From contig NZ_CP058627.1 in assembly GCF_013403565.1 (NCBI RefSeq), forward strand, positions 372,001-436,000: 64,000 nucleotides of DNA, in the 5' to 3' direction. This document shows positions 15,487 to 24,881 of the stretch, one piece after another. The notes below the pieces were generated by a model. It had not been told where the DNA came from. It saw nothing but the letters and a program-made list of their open reading frames with translations, and did no database searches. Numbering within the stretch: position 1 is the stretch's first letter; each line of letters opens with the position of its first letter. This DNA comes from Chitinibacter bivalviorum (GTDB lineage: Bacteria; Pseudomonadota; Gammaproteobacteria; Burkholderiales; Chitinibacteraceae). The position numbers and the translations under genes were made by a program.

Positions 15487-16152
15487 ATGGCAAAATTATT
15501 TCTAAGCCTAGATGGCAACCCAATTAAAGAATTTAGGCTCACGCGCCCGCGCACGACGATTGGTCGTCGTCCGCAAAATGATATTCAAATTGATAATTTA
15601 GCGGTATCAGGCCTGCATACTGCGATCGAAGTCGTGGGGCCGCTGTATTTTGCCGAAGATTTGCAAAGCACCAATGGTACTTTGCTCAATGGCGAAAAGC
15701 TAACTCGCCACCCTTTGAAAAGCGGTGATGAACTCACCATTGGCAAATATAAACTGACCTTTTGGCGTGAGCCTGCAGTTGCTGCCAAACAAGCTGATTT
15801 TGAAAAAACCGTGGTGCTCAATGCGCCAGTCGCGCCAGCTAAGGACGACATTGCTCCCGCAGCCCCAGTATCTAGCCCGCCGCGCAATGAACTTACCCCA
15901 GTTATCCGTGTTTTAACGGGGGCGAATGCTGGCCGTGAGTTGGTGCTAACCAAAAACACCACCTCACTGGGTAAAGCGGGTTCGCAAGTTGCACTGATTA
16001 GCAAGAAGGGCAATCAGTTTTATATTTCGCATGCGGAAGGTCGACAACGCCCTTTGGTGAATTCACGCGCGATCACTGAACAGCCGCAATTATTAGCCGA
16101 AGAAGACCTCATAGAAATCATGGGTGTTAGGATGGCTTTTTTCTTTAGGTAA
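15487..16152 (+). CDS. FHA-domain protein with second degenerate FHA-like domain
   Basis: A 221-residue cytoplasmic protein likely to bind phospho-threonine made by the upstream kinase. The first FHA domain (about residues 1-97) has TIGRRPQNDIQID, SGLHTAI and DLQSTNGTLLNG, all the binding-loop residues. A linker with Ala/Pro follows (about 110-135). The second domain begins PVIRVLTGANAGRELVLTKN and ends with EEDLIEIMGVRMAFFF. It has FHA-like strands but lacks the GR..S and STNG motifs, so it probably does not bind phosphate. The start is uncertain: an ATG at 15472 is also possible, but homology begins at 15487 (MAKLFLSLDGN). Confidence 0.88.
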   Translation: MAKLFLSLDGNPIKEFRLTRPRTTIGRRPQNDIQIDNLAVSGLHTAIEVVGPLYFAEDLQSTNGTLLNGEKLTRHPLKSGDELTIGKYKLTFWREPAVAAKQADFEKTVVLNAPVAPAKDDIAPAAPVSSPPRNELTPVIRVLTGANAGRELVLTKNTTSLGKAGSQVALISKKGNQFYISHAEGRQRPLVNSRAITEQPQLLAEEDLIEIMGVRMAFFFR

Positions 16153-16155
16153 ATA

Positions 16156-16926
16156 ATGACCTGTCAATTACGCGTGTTGGGCTGTAGCGGCGGGATTGGA
16201 GGCGATAATCGCACAACCGCGTTTTTACTCAATCAGAATATCTTAATCGATGCTGGCACTGGCGTTGCTGATCTGCAGCTGCATGAATTGCGAGCTATCG
16301 ACCATGTCTTTCTGACGCATGCGCACTTGGATCATATTGCCTGTCTGCCATTGTTGCTCGATGCCGTTGTGGGGGCTCGTACTGCGCCAGTTTATGTTCA
16401 TGCCACTGAGCAAACCATACAATTATTACGCAGCCATATTTTTAATTGGCTGATCTGGCCTGATTTCACTGTGATTCCTAGTGCCGAGCGACCTAGCCTT
16501 ATTTTTGTACCGCATGAACTAGGGCAGGTCGAGCAAATGGGTGAGCTCTCGGTGACACCACTGCCAGCGATTCATACCGTACCCGCCGTGAGTTTTCTAT
16601 TGTCTTCTAAAGCGTCATCAGTGGTATTTAGCGGCGATACCATCGGGGGGACGGATTTTTGGCAGGTCGTAAATCAAGTCGCAAGCCTAAAAGCCCTGAT
16701 CATTGAAACTGCTTTTGCCGATAAAGAGCACGCGATTGCCGATGCCGCCAAGCATTTGTGTCCCAGCACTTTGGCCAAAGAACTCAAAGAATGGCAGGGC
16801 ACGGCCGAAGTACTGATTACCCATCTCAAGCCCGGCGAAAGTGAAGTGACGATACGAGAAGTATTGGAGCTTGATCACATCCACCCCATCCGCCGTTTAT
16901 TGCAAGGCGAAATCATCGAGTTTTAA
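16156..16926 (+). CDS. Metallo-beta-lactamase-fold protein, class II cyclic-nucleotide phosphodiesterase-like
   Basis: A 256-residue cytoplasmic hydrolase. The metal motif is LTHAHLDHIACLPLLLD, followed by IHTVPAVSF (His), FSGDTIGG (Asp) and a final LITHLKPGE (His). The start, RVLGCSGGIGG, and this order match the class II 3',5'-cyclic-nucleotide phosphodiesterase group (yeast PDE1 / bacterial CpdP). A ribonuclease Z-like enzyme is the main alternative, but the sequence around GDTIG favours phosphodiesterase. Its place between an FHA protein and an HD-GYP protein suggests that cAMP or another cyclic nucleotide is degraded in the same signalling cassette. Confidence 0.8.
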   Translation: MTCQLRVLGCSGGIGGDNRTTAFLLNQNILIDAGTGVADLQLHELRAIDHVFLTHAHLDHIACLPLLLDAVVGARTAPVYVHATEQTIQLLRSHIFNWLIWPDFTVIPSAERPSLIFVPHELGQVEQMGELSVTPLPAIHTVPAVSFLLSSKASSVVFSGDTIGGTDFWQVVNQVASLKALIIETAFADKEHAIADAAKHLCPSTLAKELKEWQGTAEVLITHLKPGESEVTIREVLELDHIHPIRRLLQGEIIEF

Positions 16927-17087
16927 GTTGGCGAGCCCAATTTATGATGGTCTACTTTGCCACCGACTATACTGATTACTCCTTGTCGCACGATGCCACT
17001 CTGATTTGATTGCTGCTGTTTGTAGGGGGCAATCAAGTCCTGTTGGGCAAGGGCGAGAGTGTTGTTACTTTATTATCCAGTGTGGGT

Positions 17088-18677
17088 ATGGCAATGACTG
17101 AATTCGAGTTGCATCAGCGCCTCAATAAACTCAATGCAATTGGCGCAGCCCTATCTGCCGAAACTCAAATTGAGCGCTTGATTGAAAGTATTTTAATCGC
17201 GGCGATTGATCTAGTTCGCGCCGATGCCGGCACGCTGTATTTGGTCAAAGACGATGCGGTTCACTTCGAGATCATTCTCAATCCTCGTCTCGGGGTCGCG
17301 CAAGGAGGGACGAGTGGCTCTTTAGTCACCTTGCCGCCTGTGCCGTTGACTCTATGTAATGGGCAGCCCAATTTGAGCAATGTGGTGGCCTGTGCCGTTA
17401 ATCAACGCTGCACCATTAATTTAGCCGACGCCTATTGCAGTCCTGAATATGATTTTTCGGGTACCCGTGAATTTGATCGTAATACGGGCTACCGCTCCAA
17501 AACGTTCTTATCTGTACCCATGTTTGATCATGAAGGTCAAATTATTGGGGTATTGCAATTGATCAATGCCTTGAATGAGCACTATGAAATCGAGTCATTT
17601 TCACAAAATGATCAGCATTTGGTTGAGTCATTAGCTTCGCAAGCCGCAATTGCGTTAAGTAATCGACGTTTGGTGTTGTCATTGCAGGAGTTGTTTGAAG
17701 CTTTTATCAATCTGATCAACTTGGCCATTGACGATAAATCACCCTATACCGGTGGTCACTGTCAGCGAGTGCCTGAGTTGACGATGATGCTGGCTGAGGC
17801 CGTCAATCGCTGCTCTGTAGGGGAAATGGCGGATTTTCATTTGACCGAGCATGATCGTTACGAATTAAAAATCGCAGGTTTGCTGCACGACTGCGGCAAA
17901 ATTACCACGCCAGTGCATGTGGTGGATAAAGCCACCAAGTTACAGACTATCTTTGATCGGATTGGATTAATTGATACTCGTTTTGAGATCTTGTTGCGCG
18001 ACCTTGAAATTGCTCAACTCAAAGGGCATTTGAATGATCTCGAATATGCCGCCCAGCGTCAGCAATTAATCGAAGAGCGGGAGTTTATTCGCGCGATTAA
18101 TGCTGGGGCGGAAATGATGCCCGATGAGGCGTTGGCGCGTTTAGAGCAGATCGCCAAGCGCAGCTGGCTTGATAGCTATGGGCATGAGCAGACTTTTTTG
18201 ACGGATGATGAGCAAGAAAATCTAGCGATTCGCAAAGGCACTTTGACGGCAGCAGAACGTAATATCATCAACCACCATATTGATGTCACGATTCAAATGC
18301 TGGAAGAATTGCCATGGCCTAGCCACCTGAAAAATGTGCCTGAATACGCCGGTGGGCATCATGAACGCATGGATGGGAAAGGGTATCCAAAAGGCTTGCG
18401 GCGTGAGCAGATGAGTGTACAAGCGCGAATTATGGGAATCGCCGATGTATTTGAGGCCCTTACTGCGCGCGATCGACCCTATAAAGATGGCATGAAATTA
18501 TCGAAGGCGCTCGGTATTCTGACTCGGATGGCTTGCGAGCAGCACATAGATCAGGCGCTGTTAAAGATTTTTTTACGGGATGGCGTTTGGCTGCAATATG
18601 CTCAGCGTTTTCTCACTAGTCAGCAGTGCGATGAGGTCGATCTAGAGCAGCTCTTGCTACAATTAGAAGACTGTTAG
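17088..18677 (+). CDS. GAF-HD-GYP c-di-GMP phosphodiesterase-like protein
   Basis: A 529-residue cytoplasmic protein. The GAF domain covers about residues 10-190 (LVRADAGTLYLVKDDAVHFE up to GVLQLINAL). The HD-GYP domain follows with HCQRV, the HD pair in LLHDCGKITTP, HHIDVT, and the GYP motif in HHERMDGKGYP, then GIADVFEALTARDRPYK. The catalytic metal ligands are present, so hydrolysis of c-di-GMP to GMP or pGpG is expected. An insert of about 90 residues after the first HD helix is longer than usual. The start is uncertain: the frame is open to a TTG at 17010, and I chose the ATG at 17088, just before homology (a second ATG is at 17094). Confidence 0.92.
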   Translation: MAMTEFELHQRLNKLNAIGAALSAETQIERLIESILIAAIDLVRADAGTLYLVKDDAVHFEIILNPRLGVAQGGTSGSLVTLPPVPLTLCNGQPNLSNVVACAVNQRCTINLADAYCSPEYDFSGTREFDRNTGYRSKTFLSVPMFDHEGQIIGVLQLINALNEHYEIESFSQNDQHLVESLASQAAIALSNRRLVLSLQELFEAFINLINLAIDDKSPYTGGHCQRVPELTMMLAEAVNRCSVGEMADFHLTEHDRYELKIAGLLHDCGKITTPVHVVDKATKLQTIFDRIGLIDTRFEILLRDLEIAQLKGHLNDLEYAAQRQQLIEEREFIRAINAGAEMMPDEALARLEQIAKRSWLDSYGHEQTFLTDDEQENLAIRKGTLTAAERNIINHHIDVTIQMLEELPWPSHLKNVPEYAGGHHERMDGKGYPKGLRREQMSVQARIMGIADVFEALTARDRPYKDGMKLSKALGILTRMACEQHIDQALLKIFLRDGVWLQYAQRFLTSQQCDEVDLEQLLLQLEDC

Positions 18678-18680
18678 TTG

Positions 18681-18729
18681 GGGTATGTTAGTCTAATCCT
18701 TTTATTTAATGGATTTCGAGTATATACCC
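18681..18729. repeat. 49-bp intergenic repeat, copy 2
   Basis: Perfect GGGTAT/ATACCC ends 49 bp apart, filling the whole gap between two convergent genes: it starts 3 bases after one stop and touches the stop codon of the other. The inner block reads TGGATTTCG. Confidence 0.85.
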
Positions 18730-20351
18730 TAGCTTAGGCCGCCTGAGCCAACAAAATGCACTCGCTCATAATCGACGCCGCGCTCTAATAGAGTGACTAA
18801 ACGAATACGGTTTAATTGCTGCCCATCCCAATATTCCAGCAAACGACCTTGACGGAACCAGCCGGGTGGCAAGAGCAACGACGCGGGAGACTTCAGCGCT
18901 GGCGTGGCACCTAGCAGTATGGCATCTGTAAAATCGCCTTGGCCAAAACGAGCCGCATCCTGAGCACGCACGCTGGCGGCTTGTGGCGCTCCGGGTATTA
19001 ATTGAATCCCAAGTTCCCTTTCTTGTTCACAGTCTGATATCCATCTGATTTTGCCAACCAACATGGTTTTCCCATCGGCGATGAGTAAGAGCTGCGACAA
19101 ATGAACGCGTTGCTGGGTCAAATTGCGGTGCAGGCACATGCCCTGCGCCGTCTCGTTGCTGACCGCCCATTGCTGCGTTTCAATTTCAAGTGGCGCAACT
19201 GCTGTAGTCCGAGTACTGGTCTGGCCGAACATGCGAATTTGCATTAATTCGGCGCTACTCATTTGTTGCTCTGATTGCGGGGGCGGTGAAAAACGATCTT
19301 TAGCCAACCAGCGATGCAAATTACTTAAACCGAGCCCAACTTCAAGATAACGCTCGCCCGGACGGCGGGGTTGGCTGCGCTCGGTTGGGTGATCACACCA
19401 AGCTTTATACAGCTCGCGCAGCATTTCCTCGACGGCAACCGGGCCTAAATCATTGCCTAGGCCTAATTTTTCCGGCATTTCGCCCATACGCAATAATTTG
19501 ATGCGTTTGCTTAAAACTTGTGCCAACGTTTGCGTTTCGATTTCCAATTCGCTGGCGGAGCGCTCAGCTTTGCGCCTTTCTGGTGCCGCAGGTGCCAGCA
19601 TATCGATGCATAGTGGTGCGCGATTATGCAGGCCTTCCGCTTGCACAGTCAATCCGCTGCGAGTTGCAAGCAGCTCAAGGCGATTACTTAGCCAGATTTG
19701 CTGTTTAAATGAATATTGATGCGGATTTGCCGCGTCAAACAGTAGGGCATGTACAAACATAGATTCAGGCGTGCTGATACCACTAATTTGAATCATGCTG
19801 TCACGCGCTTTTAATTTTTCAATATGCTGCGCTTTGGCCAACTCGTAATATGAAAAAATCTGTCGCCACTGTTTATCACTGGGTTTGCGGTAGATGTGAG
19901 CATAATTGGCCAAGGTCCGCACGGAGTAATACAAGGTGCGTTCGGCCAGTAAGGGTAAAAACTCGGCAACGCCATCTTGGCCTTTGCACGCCGCGTGCCA
20001 GATGCGGGCATAGCTGGTTTCAAGCGCGCGCCAGAGCAGATTGATGGCATCCCAGATTCTTTGCTCAGCATCGTTGAGTGGCAATGCTTTGCCGATCAAT
20101 TTGCTCAGCATCCCTTCTTGCAAGGTATGCGCAGACTCACGAAATTGTTCAACAATTTTTAAGGCATTGAGTGCCTCAATATTGCTTTGATTGAGCAGCG
20201 CCAATGCTTGAGTGATTTCACCATGTGCCACTGGCACATTAATCATGGGGAGCAGCTTGAGCCAGTCACGGGCGCTGCGCGCCTCCTGAAACGGTGGCTC
20301 GGCCTGTCCGCCCAAGGCGGGTAATGCACGCTGAATTAATAATTCAATCAT
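18729..20351 (-). CDS. Hypothetical protein with C-terminal PilZ-like domain (540 aa)
   Basis: No enzyme motif is visible. The first 430 residues are helical (for example HGEITQALALLNQSNIEALN), and the C-terminal part around WAVSNETAQGMCLHRN and VGKIRWISDCEQERELGIQLI resembles a PilZ-like beta barrel. The second and third PilZ motifs are weak, so c-di-GMP binding is uncertain. Similar long proteins next to a HIT gene occur in beta-proteobacteria. It overlaps the HIT gene by 4 bases (ATGA), so they form an operon. Its 3' end meets the HD-GYP gene head on with a 49-bp repeat between. A role in c-di-GMP response fits the neighbourhood but is only inferred. Confidence 0.6.
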   Translation of the reverse strand: MIELLIQRALPALGGQAEPPFQEARSARDWLKLLPMINVPVAHGEITQALALLNQSNIEALNALKIVEQFRESAHTLQEGMLSKLIGKALPLNDAEQRIWDAINLLWRALETSYARIWHAACKGQDGVAEFLPLLAERTLYYSVRTLANYAHIYRKPSDKQWRQIFSYYELAKAQHIEKLKARDSMIQISGISTPESMFVHALLFDAANPHQYSFKQQIWLSNRLELLATRSGLTVQAEGLHNRAPLCIDMLAPAAPERRKAERSASELEIETQTLAQVLSKRIKLLRMGEMPEKLGLGNDLGPVAVEEMLRELYKAWCDHPTERSQPRRPGERYLEVGLGLSNLHRWLAKDRFSPPPQSEQQMSSAELMQIRMFGQTSTRTTAVAPLEIETQQWAVSNETAQGMCLHRNLTQQRVHLSQLLLIADGKTMLVGKIRWISDCEQERELGIQLIPGAPQAASVRAQDAARFGQGDFTDAILLGATPALKSPASLLLPPGWFRQGRLLEYWDGQQLNRIRLVTLLERGVDYERVHFVGSGGLS

Positions 20352-20764
20352 GGCTTTAGCTGCTCAAGTTGCGCACGTAGTTGGGCAAGCTGCTCTTGGC
20401 TAATGCCATGAGGTGTTTTCATTGGATCAGCCTGGGCCCAAATCGGCGCTGGAAAGTGCGGGTCATCATGCCAGCGCGGGATAATATGCCAATGCACGTG
20501 GGGCACCATATTTCCTAGGCTAGCTAAATTGATCTTAGTGGGATTTAGCGCCGCGCGCTGCACAGATTCGACTGCCCAGACGATATTCATTAATTCTAGT
20601 CGTTCAGCAGCATTCAAATCGGTCATTTCAGCTTGGTGTCGATTTAAAATAACCCTGCAAAATCCTGGGTACTGTGCGTCGTTGACCATGATGACGCGTG
20701 CGAGCTTGTTTTGCCACACAATATCTTCGCCACTGGTATGGCATAGGGCGCATTCATGGTTCAT
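20348..20764 (-). CDS. HIT-family nucleotide hydrolase/transferase
   Basis: A 138-residue HIT protein with the catalytic triad HVHWHII preceded by NLASLGNMVP and a CALC Cys pair at the N-terminus. HIT proteins hydrolyse adenosine phosphoramidates or dinucleotide polyphosphates; the exact substrate here is not known. The length and N-terminal CxxC group it with the small zinc-type branch. The operon partner is the PilZ-like gene, with a 4-base overlap. Upstream is a strong terminator for the large oxidoreductase gene, so it has its own promoter. Confidence 0.93.
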   Translation of the reverse strand: MNHECALCHTSGEDIVWQNKLARVIMVNDAQYPGFCRVILNRHQAEMTDLNAAERLELMNIVWAVESVQRAALNPTKINLASLGNMVPHVHWHIIPRWHDDPHFPAPIWAQADPMKTPHGISQEQLAQLRAQLEQLKP

Positions 20765-20823
20765 GGGACAGGCTCTGACACAGTTATTTAATTAATCGAT
20801 TATATACAGCTGGCTTGAAAATA

Positions 20824-20857
20824 AAATAGGGGGTCTATCACACTAGACCCCCTATTT
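20824..20857. terminator. Terminator after the FAD/Fe-S oxidoreductase gene
   Basis: A perfect 14-bp stem (AAATAGGGGGTCTA with TAGACCCCCTATTT) and a 6-base loop. It is A/T rich outside the stem on both sides and lies 28 bases after the stop codon at 20885. Confidence 0.85.
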
Positions 20858-20884
20858 ATTTCATTATGATGAATGCTGCAAAAA

Positions 20885-23800
20885 TTACAGTAAAACGCGC
20901 TCAATACCACCATTGCTAGCGTTGTTGACGTACTCCGGCATCCAGTTTGGGCCAAGTACTGTTTTTGCAATTTCAATCACGATGTAATCGGCCGTGGTCG
21001 ATGAGTCATCATCGTAGCGGCTCAAACCCTGCATACACGATGGACAAGAAGTCAGGATTTTGACTTGGGCTTTGGGATCACCCGCATCGGCGCGTAGTTT
21101 TGCTGCGCCTTTTTCCATTTCTTCTTGTTTACGGAAGCGAACCTGGGTCGAAATATCCGGCCGTGCAACAGCAAACGTACCTGACTCGCCGCAGCAACGA
21201 TCATTCAGATCAACACGTTGCCCCATCAATTGATTCGCAACTTCGATGCCTTTGTACGTCTTCATCGGCGTATGGCATGGCTCATGATACATATACTGGG
21301 TACCGCTCACACCTTCAAGCTTGACGCCTTTTTCAAGCAGATACTCGTGAATATCGAGCAGGCGGCAGCCCGGGAAGATTTCCTCAAAACGGTATTTGAG
21401 GAGCTGATCCATACACGTGCCACACGATACTACGACAGTTTTAATGTCGAGATAATTGAGCGTATTGGCCAGACGATGGAAGAGCACGCGATTTTCCATC
21501 GTGATCTTATCGCCTTTGTCTTGCTGGCCGCTGGACGTTTGTGGGTAGCCACAGCACAGATAGCCCGGTGGTAATACAGTTGTAGTGCCAACGTGCCAGA
21601 GCATCGCTTGTGTTGCCAAACCCACTTGGCTAAACAGGCGCTCGGAGCCGCAGCCTGGGAAGTAGAACACCGCTTCGCTTTCTTCATTCAGGCGTTTTGG
21701 ATCGCGAATCACTGGTACGATATTGCTGTCTTCAACGTCGAGCAAGGCGCGTGCGGTTTTCTTTGGCAAGCCACCAGGCATAGGTTTATTGATGAAGTGA
21801 ATCACCTGCGCCTTGATCGGCGCTGTGCCGAGGGTCGAAGGCGGCTGTTTGGTGACACCTTTCAATAAGCCGAAGCGTTTTGCCAGTGAATGTCCTAAAC
21901 GTTGGGCTTTATAACCCCAGCCTATCATCATCGCGCGCATCAATTTGATGGTCGCAGGGTCTTTTAAGGTTAGGAAAGTCATGCCTAGCGCAGAGCCCGG
22001 GTTAAATTTCTTTTTGCCCTCTTTGCGTAAGAAATTACGCATTGCCACTGAAACATCGCCAAAGTCGATCTTCACTGGACACGGATTGACGCAGCGGTGA
22101 CACACGGTACAGTGATCGGCCACATCGCCCAATTCCTCGAAGTGCTTAAGCGAAATGCCGCGACGAGTTTGCTCTTCATACAGGAATGCTTCAGTAAGCA
22201 AGCCAGTCGCCAGAATTTTATTGCGCGGTGAATACAGTAGGTTCGCACGCGGTACATGCGTCGTGCAGACCGGTTTACATTTACCGCAACGCAAGCAGTC
22301 CTTCACCATATTGCTGATATTGCCGATGTCCGATTGCTCCAGAATCAGCGATTCCGTACCCAGCAAAGAGAATGATGGCGTGTAGGCATCGGTCAAATCG
22401 GCGCCGGGCAATAGCTTGCCTTTATTGAAGTGGCCGTTTGGATCGACTTTTTGCTTGTACGCTTCAAATGGCGCGAGCTCTTCACGTGTCAAAAACTCGT
22501 ACTTGGTAATCCCAATCCCGTGTTCGCCCGAAATCACACCATTCAAATCACGCGCCACTTGCATAATGCGCGCCACGGCATGATGCGCACGTTGCAGCAT
22601 GTCGTAATCGTCGGAGTTAACGGGCAAGTTGGTGTGCACGTTGCCATCACCTGCGTGCATATGCAGCGCTACCCAAGTGCGGCCTTTTAATACTTTTTGA
22701 TGCAGGGCGTGAATGGCATCCAGAATTGGCTTGTCGGTGCGGCCACTAAAGAGCGCTTCTAGATCCGTGAGCAATTCGCGTTTGTATGAAATGCGTAGCA
22801 CGAAATCGCGCAAGGCGTGGAACACGCTTTGTGGCAACTCATTGGCATCAACGGTTTTTTCCAAAGGCATGCCCGGAAAGGCAGTTTGATAGAGTTCAAA
22901 CGCATCATCCAGATTGCTATTGATCCACGACCAATGTTTGCGAGCTTGCTCGATAAAGGCCAGTGCGGATTCGCGACGATCACCGATCAGTACATCATGG
23001 CTCACGGGTGCATCGCTGGTATCGAAGGGCAGGCGGCCTTGGGCAAAGAACTCGGTTAATCCATCGAGTAATTCAAGTTTGTTGTGAATCGATAATTCAA
23101 TATTGATGCGCTCAATCGCATCCGAATAATCGCCCAAACGTGGCAACGGGATGACGACGTCTTCATTAATCTTGAAGGCATTTGTATGTTTGGCAATCGC
23201 CGCCGTGCGGGCACGATCGAGCCAGAATTTCTTGCGTTGCTCAGGTAGAACAGCCACAAAGCCTTCGCCGCCGCGCGCATTGGCCAACTGCACAACATAG
23301 CTGCTGGCTTCGCCAAGCGCTTTTTCATCATCCGATACAATATCGGCGATCAGCACCATTTTCGGGCGACCTTTCGATTTGGCTTTCGTGGCATAGCCAA
23401 CCGCGCGCACATAGCGCCAATCCAAATGCTCCAAACCGGCCAGTTGCACATTGGGGTGCGCATCGAGGTAGTCTTTGATCTCTACAATCGAAGGTACTGC
23501 ACGGCTCACTTCGCCAAAGAACTCCAGGCACACGGTGCGAATATGATCGGGCATACGATGCAAAACGAAGCGGGCGCTGGTGATCAAACCATCAGTACCC
23601 TCCTTCTGTATACCCGGCAAACCCGCGAGGAACTTATCTGTTACGTCTTTACCCAGACCTTCTTTACGGAATTGCTTGCCTGGAATGACTAGAGTTTCTT
23701 CGCCGAGTTTAGTTTTGCCATCGGGCTTAAATTTATTGATGCGGAAAGTCGCTTGAGCCGCATCGTGGATCTTGCCGAGGTTGTGATCCATGCGCTCGAT

Positions 23801-24760
23801 AAACAGCCAGTTGCCGTCTGGATCGACCATTTTCCAGCTCACCAGATTGTCGAGCGCAGTGCCCCACAATACGGCTTTTTTACCGCCGGCATTCATCGCC
23901 ACATTACCGCCAATACAGGACGCATCAGCCGAGGTTGGATCGACCGCAAAGACCAGCCCAGCGTCTTCGGCTGCTTCCATCACGCGGCGTGTGACCACAC
24001 CTGCGCCACATTGGATCGTTGATATTTCGTGATCCACTCCGGGAATGCGCATTTTCTCGACGCCATTGTGCAGGTCGAGTTTTTCAGTATTGATGACGGC
24101 GCTCAGTGGCGTTAATGGCACTGCGCCACCGGTATAACCCGTACCGCCGCCACGCGGGATAATTGTTAAACCCAATTCGATACAGGCCGCAACCAGCGGG
24201 GCCATTTCTGCTTCGTTATCGGGGCAGAGTACGACGAATGGGTATTCAACGCGCCAGTCGGTGGCGTCGGTGACGTGAGAAACGCGGGCTAAACCATCAA
24301 ATTGGATATTGTCACGACGGGTTAATGAACCCATCTTTTTGAGCACTTTTTTGCGCAGAATGGCAATGTCGCGAAATTCACGCTCAAACTCATCAACGGC
24401 TTGGCGAGTGCGTGCCAACAGGATATTGACGCGCTCGTTTTCTTGGCGGCGTTTTTCGATTTCCGACAGACGATGATGCATCGCCTCGACCAATAATTTC
24501 AGGCGTTTGCTATTTTCTAACAAATCATCCTGTACATAAGGGTTGCGCTTTACGACCCAAATATCACCCAACACTTCGAACAGCATGCGAGCCGAGCGGC
24601 CTGTTTTGCGCTCTTGTCTTAATTCGTCCAATACGCGCCAGCCATCATGGCCCAGTAAGCGAATGACGATTTCTCGATCCGAAAATGAGGTGTAGTTGTA
24701 GGGAATCTCACGCAGGCGTTCGTGCGTGGTAGCGAGGGTCGCGGCGGTCTGGTCGGCCAT
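20885..24760 (-). CDS. Giant FAD/FMN-dependent D-lactate/glycolate-type dehydrogenase with Fe-S and CCG domains
   Basis: This 1291-residue protein joins functions that are separate in glycolate oxidase. Residues 1-150 are a DUF3683-like N-terminal helical part. Residues about 170-400 are an FAD-binding domain ([45 protein letters not shown]), followed by an FAD-oxidase C-terminal domain with [14 protein letters not shown] and [14 protein letters not shown]. Two 4Fe-4S motifs come next ([11 protein letters not shown] and [12 protein letters not shown]), then two CCG domains ([10 protein letters not shown] and [13 protein letters not shown]). It probably oxidises a 2-hydroxy acid such as D-lactate and passes electrons to the quinone pool. 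The substrate is not fixed by the sequence. It is transcribed alone, with terminators on both sides. Confidence 0.93.
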   Translation of the reverse strand: MADQTAATLATTHERLREIPYNYTSFSDREIVIRLLGHDGWRVLDELRQERKTGRSARMLFEVLGDIWVVKRNPYVQDDLLENSKRLKLLVEAMHHRLSEIEKRRQENERVNILLARTRQAVDEFEREFRDIAILRKKVLKKMGSLTRRDNIQFDGLARVSHVTDATDWRVEYPFVVLCPDNEAEMAPLVAACIELGLTIIPRGGGTGYTGGAVPLTPLSAVINTEKLDLHNGVEKMRIPGVDHEISTIQCGAGVVTRRVMEAAEDAGLVFAVDPTSADASCIGGNVAMNAGGKKAVLWGTALDNLVSWKMVDPDGNWLFIERMDHNLGKIHDAAQATFRINKFKPDGKTKLGEETLVIPGKQFRKEGLGKDVTDKFLAGLPGIQKEGTDGLITSARFVLHRMPDHIRTVCLEFFGEVSRAVPSIVEIKDYLDAHPNVQLAGLEHLDWRYVRAVGYATKAKSKGRPKMVLIADIVSDDEKALGEASSYVVQLANARGGEGFVAVLPEQRKKFWLDRARTAAIAKHTNAFKINEDVVIPLPRLGDYSDAIERINIELSIHNKLELLDGLTEFFAQGRLPFDTSDAPVSHDVLIGDRRESALAFIEQARKHWSWINSNLDDAFELYQTAFPGMPLEKTVDANELPQSVFHALRDFVLRISYKRELLTDLEALFSGRTDKPILDAIHALHQKVLKGRTWVALHMHAGDGNVHTNLPVNSDDYDMLQRAHHAVARIMQVARDLNGVISGEHGIGITKYEFLTREELAPFEAYKQKVDPNGHFNKGKLLPGADLTDAYTPSFSLLGTESLILEQSDIGNISNMVKDCLRCGKCKPVCTTHVPRANLLYSPRNKILATGLLTEAFLYEEQTRRGISLKHFEELGDVADHCTVCHRCVNPCPVKIDFGDVSVAMRNFLRKEGKKKFNPGSALGMTFLTLKDPATIKLMRAMMIGWGYKAQRLGHSLAKRFGLLKGVTKQPPSTLGTAPIKAQVIHFINKPMPGGLPKKTARALLDVEDSNIVPVIRDPKRLNEESEAVFYFPGCGSERLFSQVGLATQAMLWHVGTTTVLPPGYLCCGYPQTSSGQQDKGDKITMENRVLFHRLANTLNYLDIKTVVVSCGTCMDQLLKYRFEEIFPGCRLLDIHEYLLEKGVKLEGVSGTQYMYHEPCHTPMKTYKGIEVANQLMGQRVDLNDRCCGESGTFAVARPDISTQVRFRKQEEMEKGAAKLRADAGDPKAQVKILTSCPSCMQGLSRYDDDSSTTADYIVIEIAKTVLGPNWMPEYVNNASNGGIERVLL

Positions 24761-24810
24761 GAATGGGCATCTCCGGCGGGAAATACGGCTAAAGAACGAA
24801 TTTTAACGGA

Positions 24811-24838
24811 AAATGCGAGTCTAGAACTCGCATTTTTA
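24811..24838 (-). terminator. Terminator after TPR-GGDEF gene
   Basis: AAATGCGAGT and ACTCGCATTT form a 10-bp stem with a 5-base loop in the gap between the diguanylate cyclase gene and the oxidoreductase gene. Confidence 0.75.
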
Positions 24839-24881
24839 ATAGGGATTTAGCTTGAGTGCTGAGTTTTTGCGTTTTTTCAGT

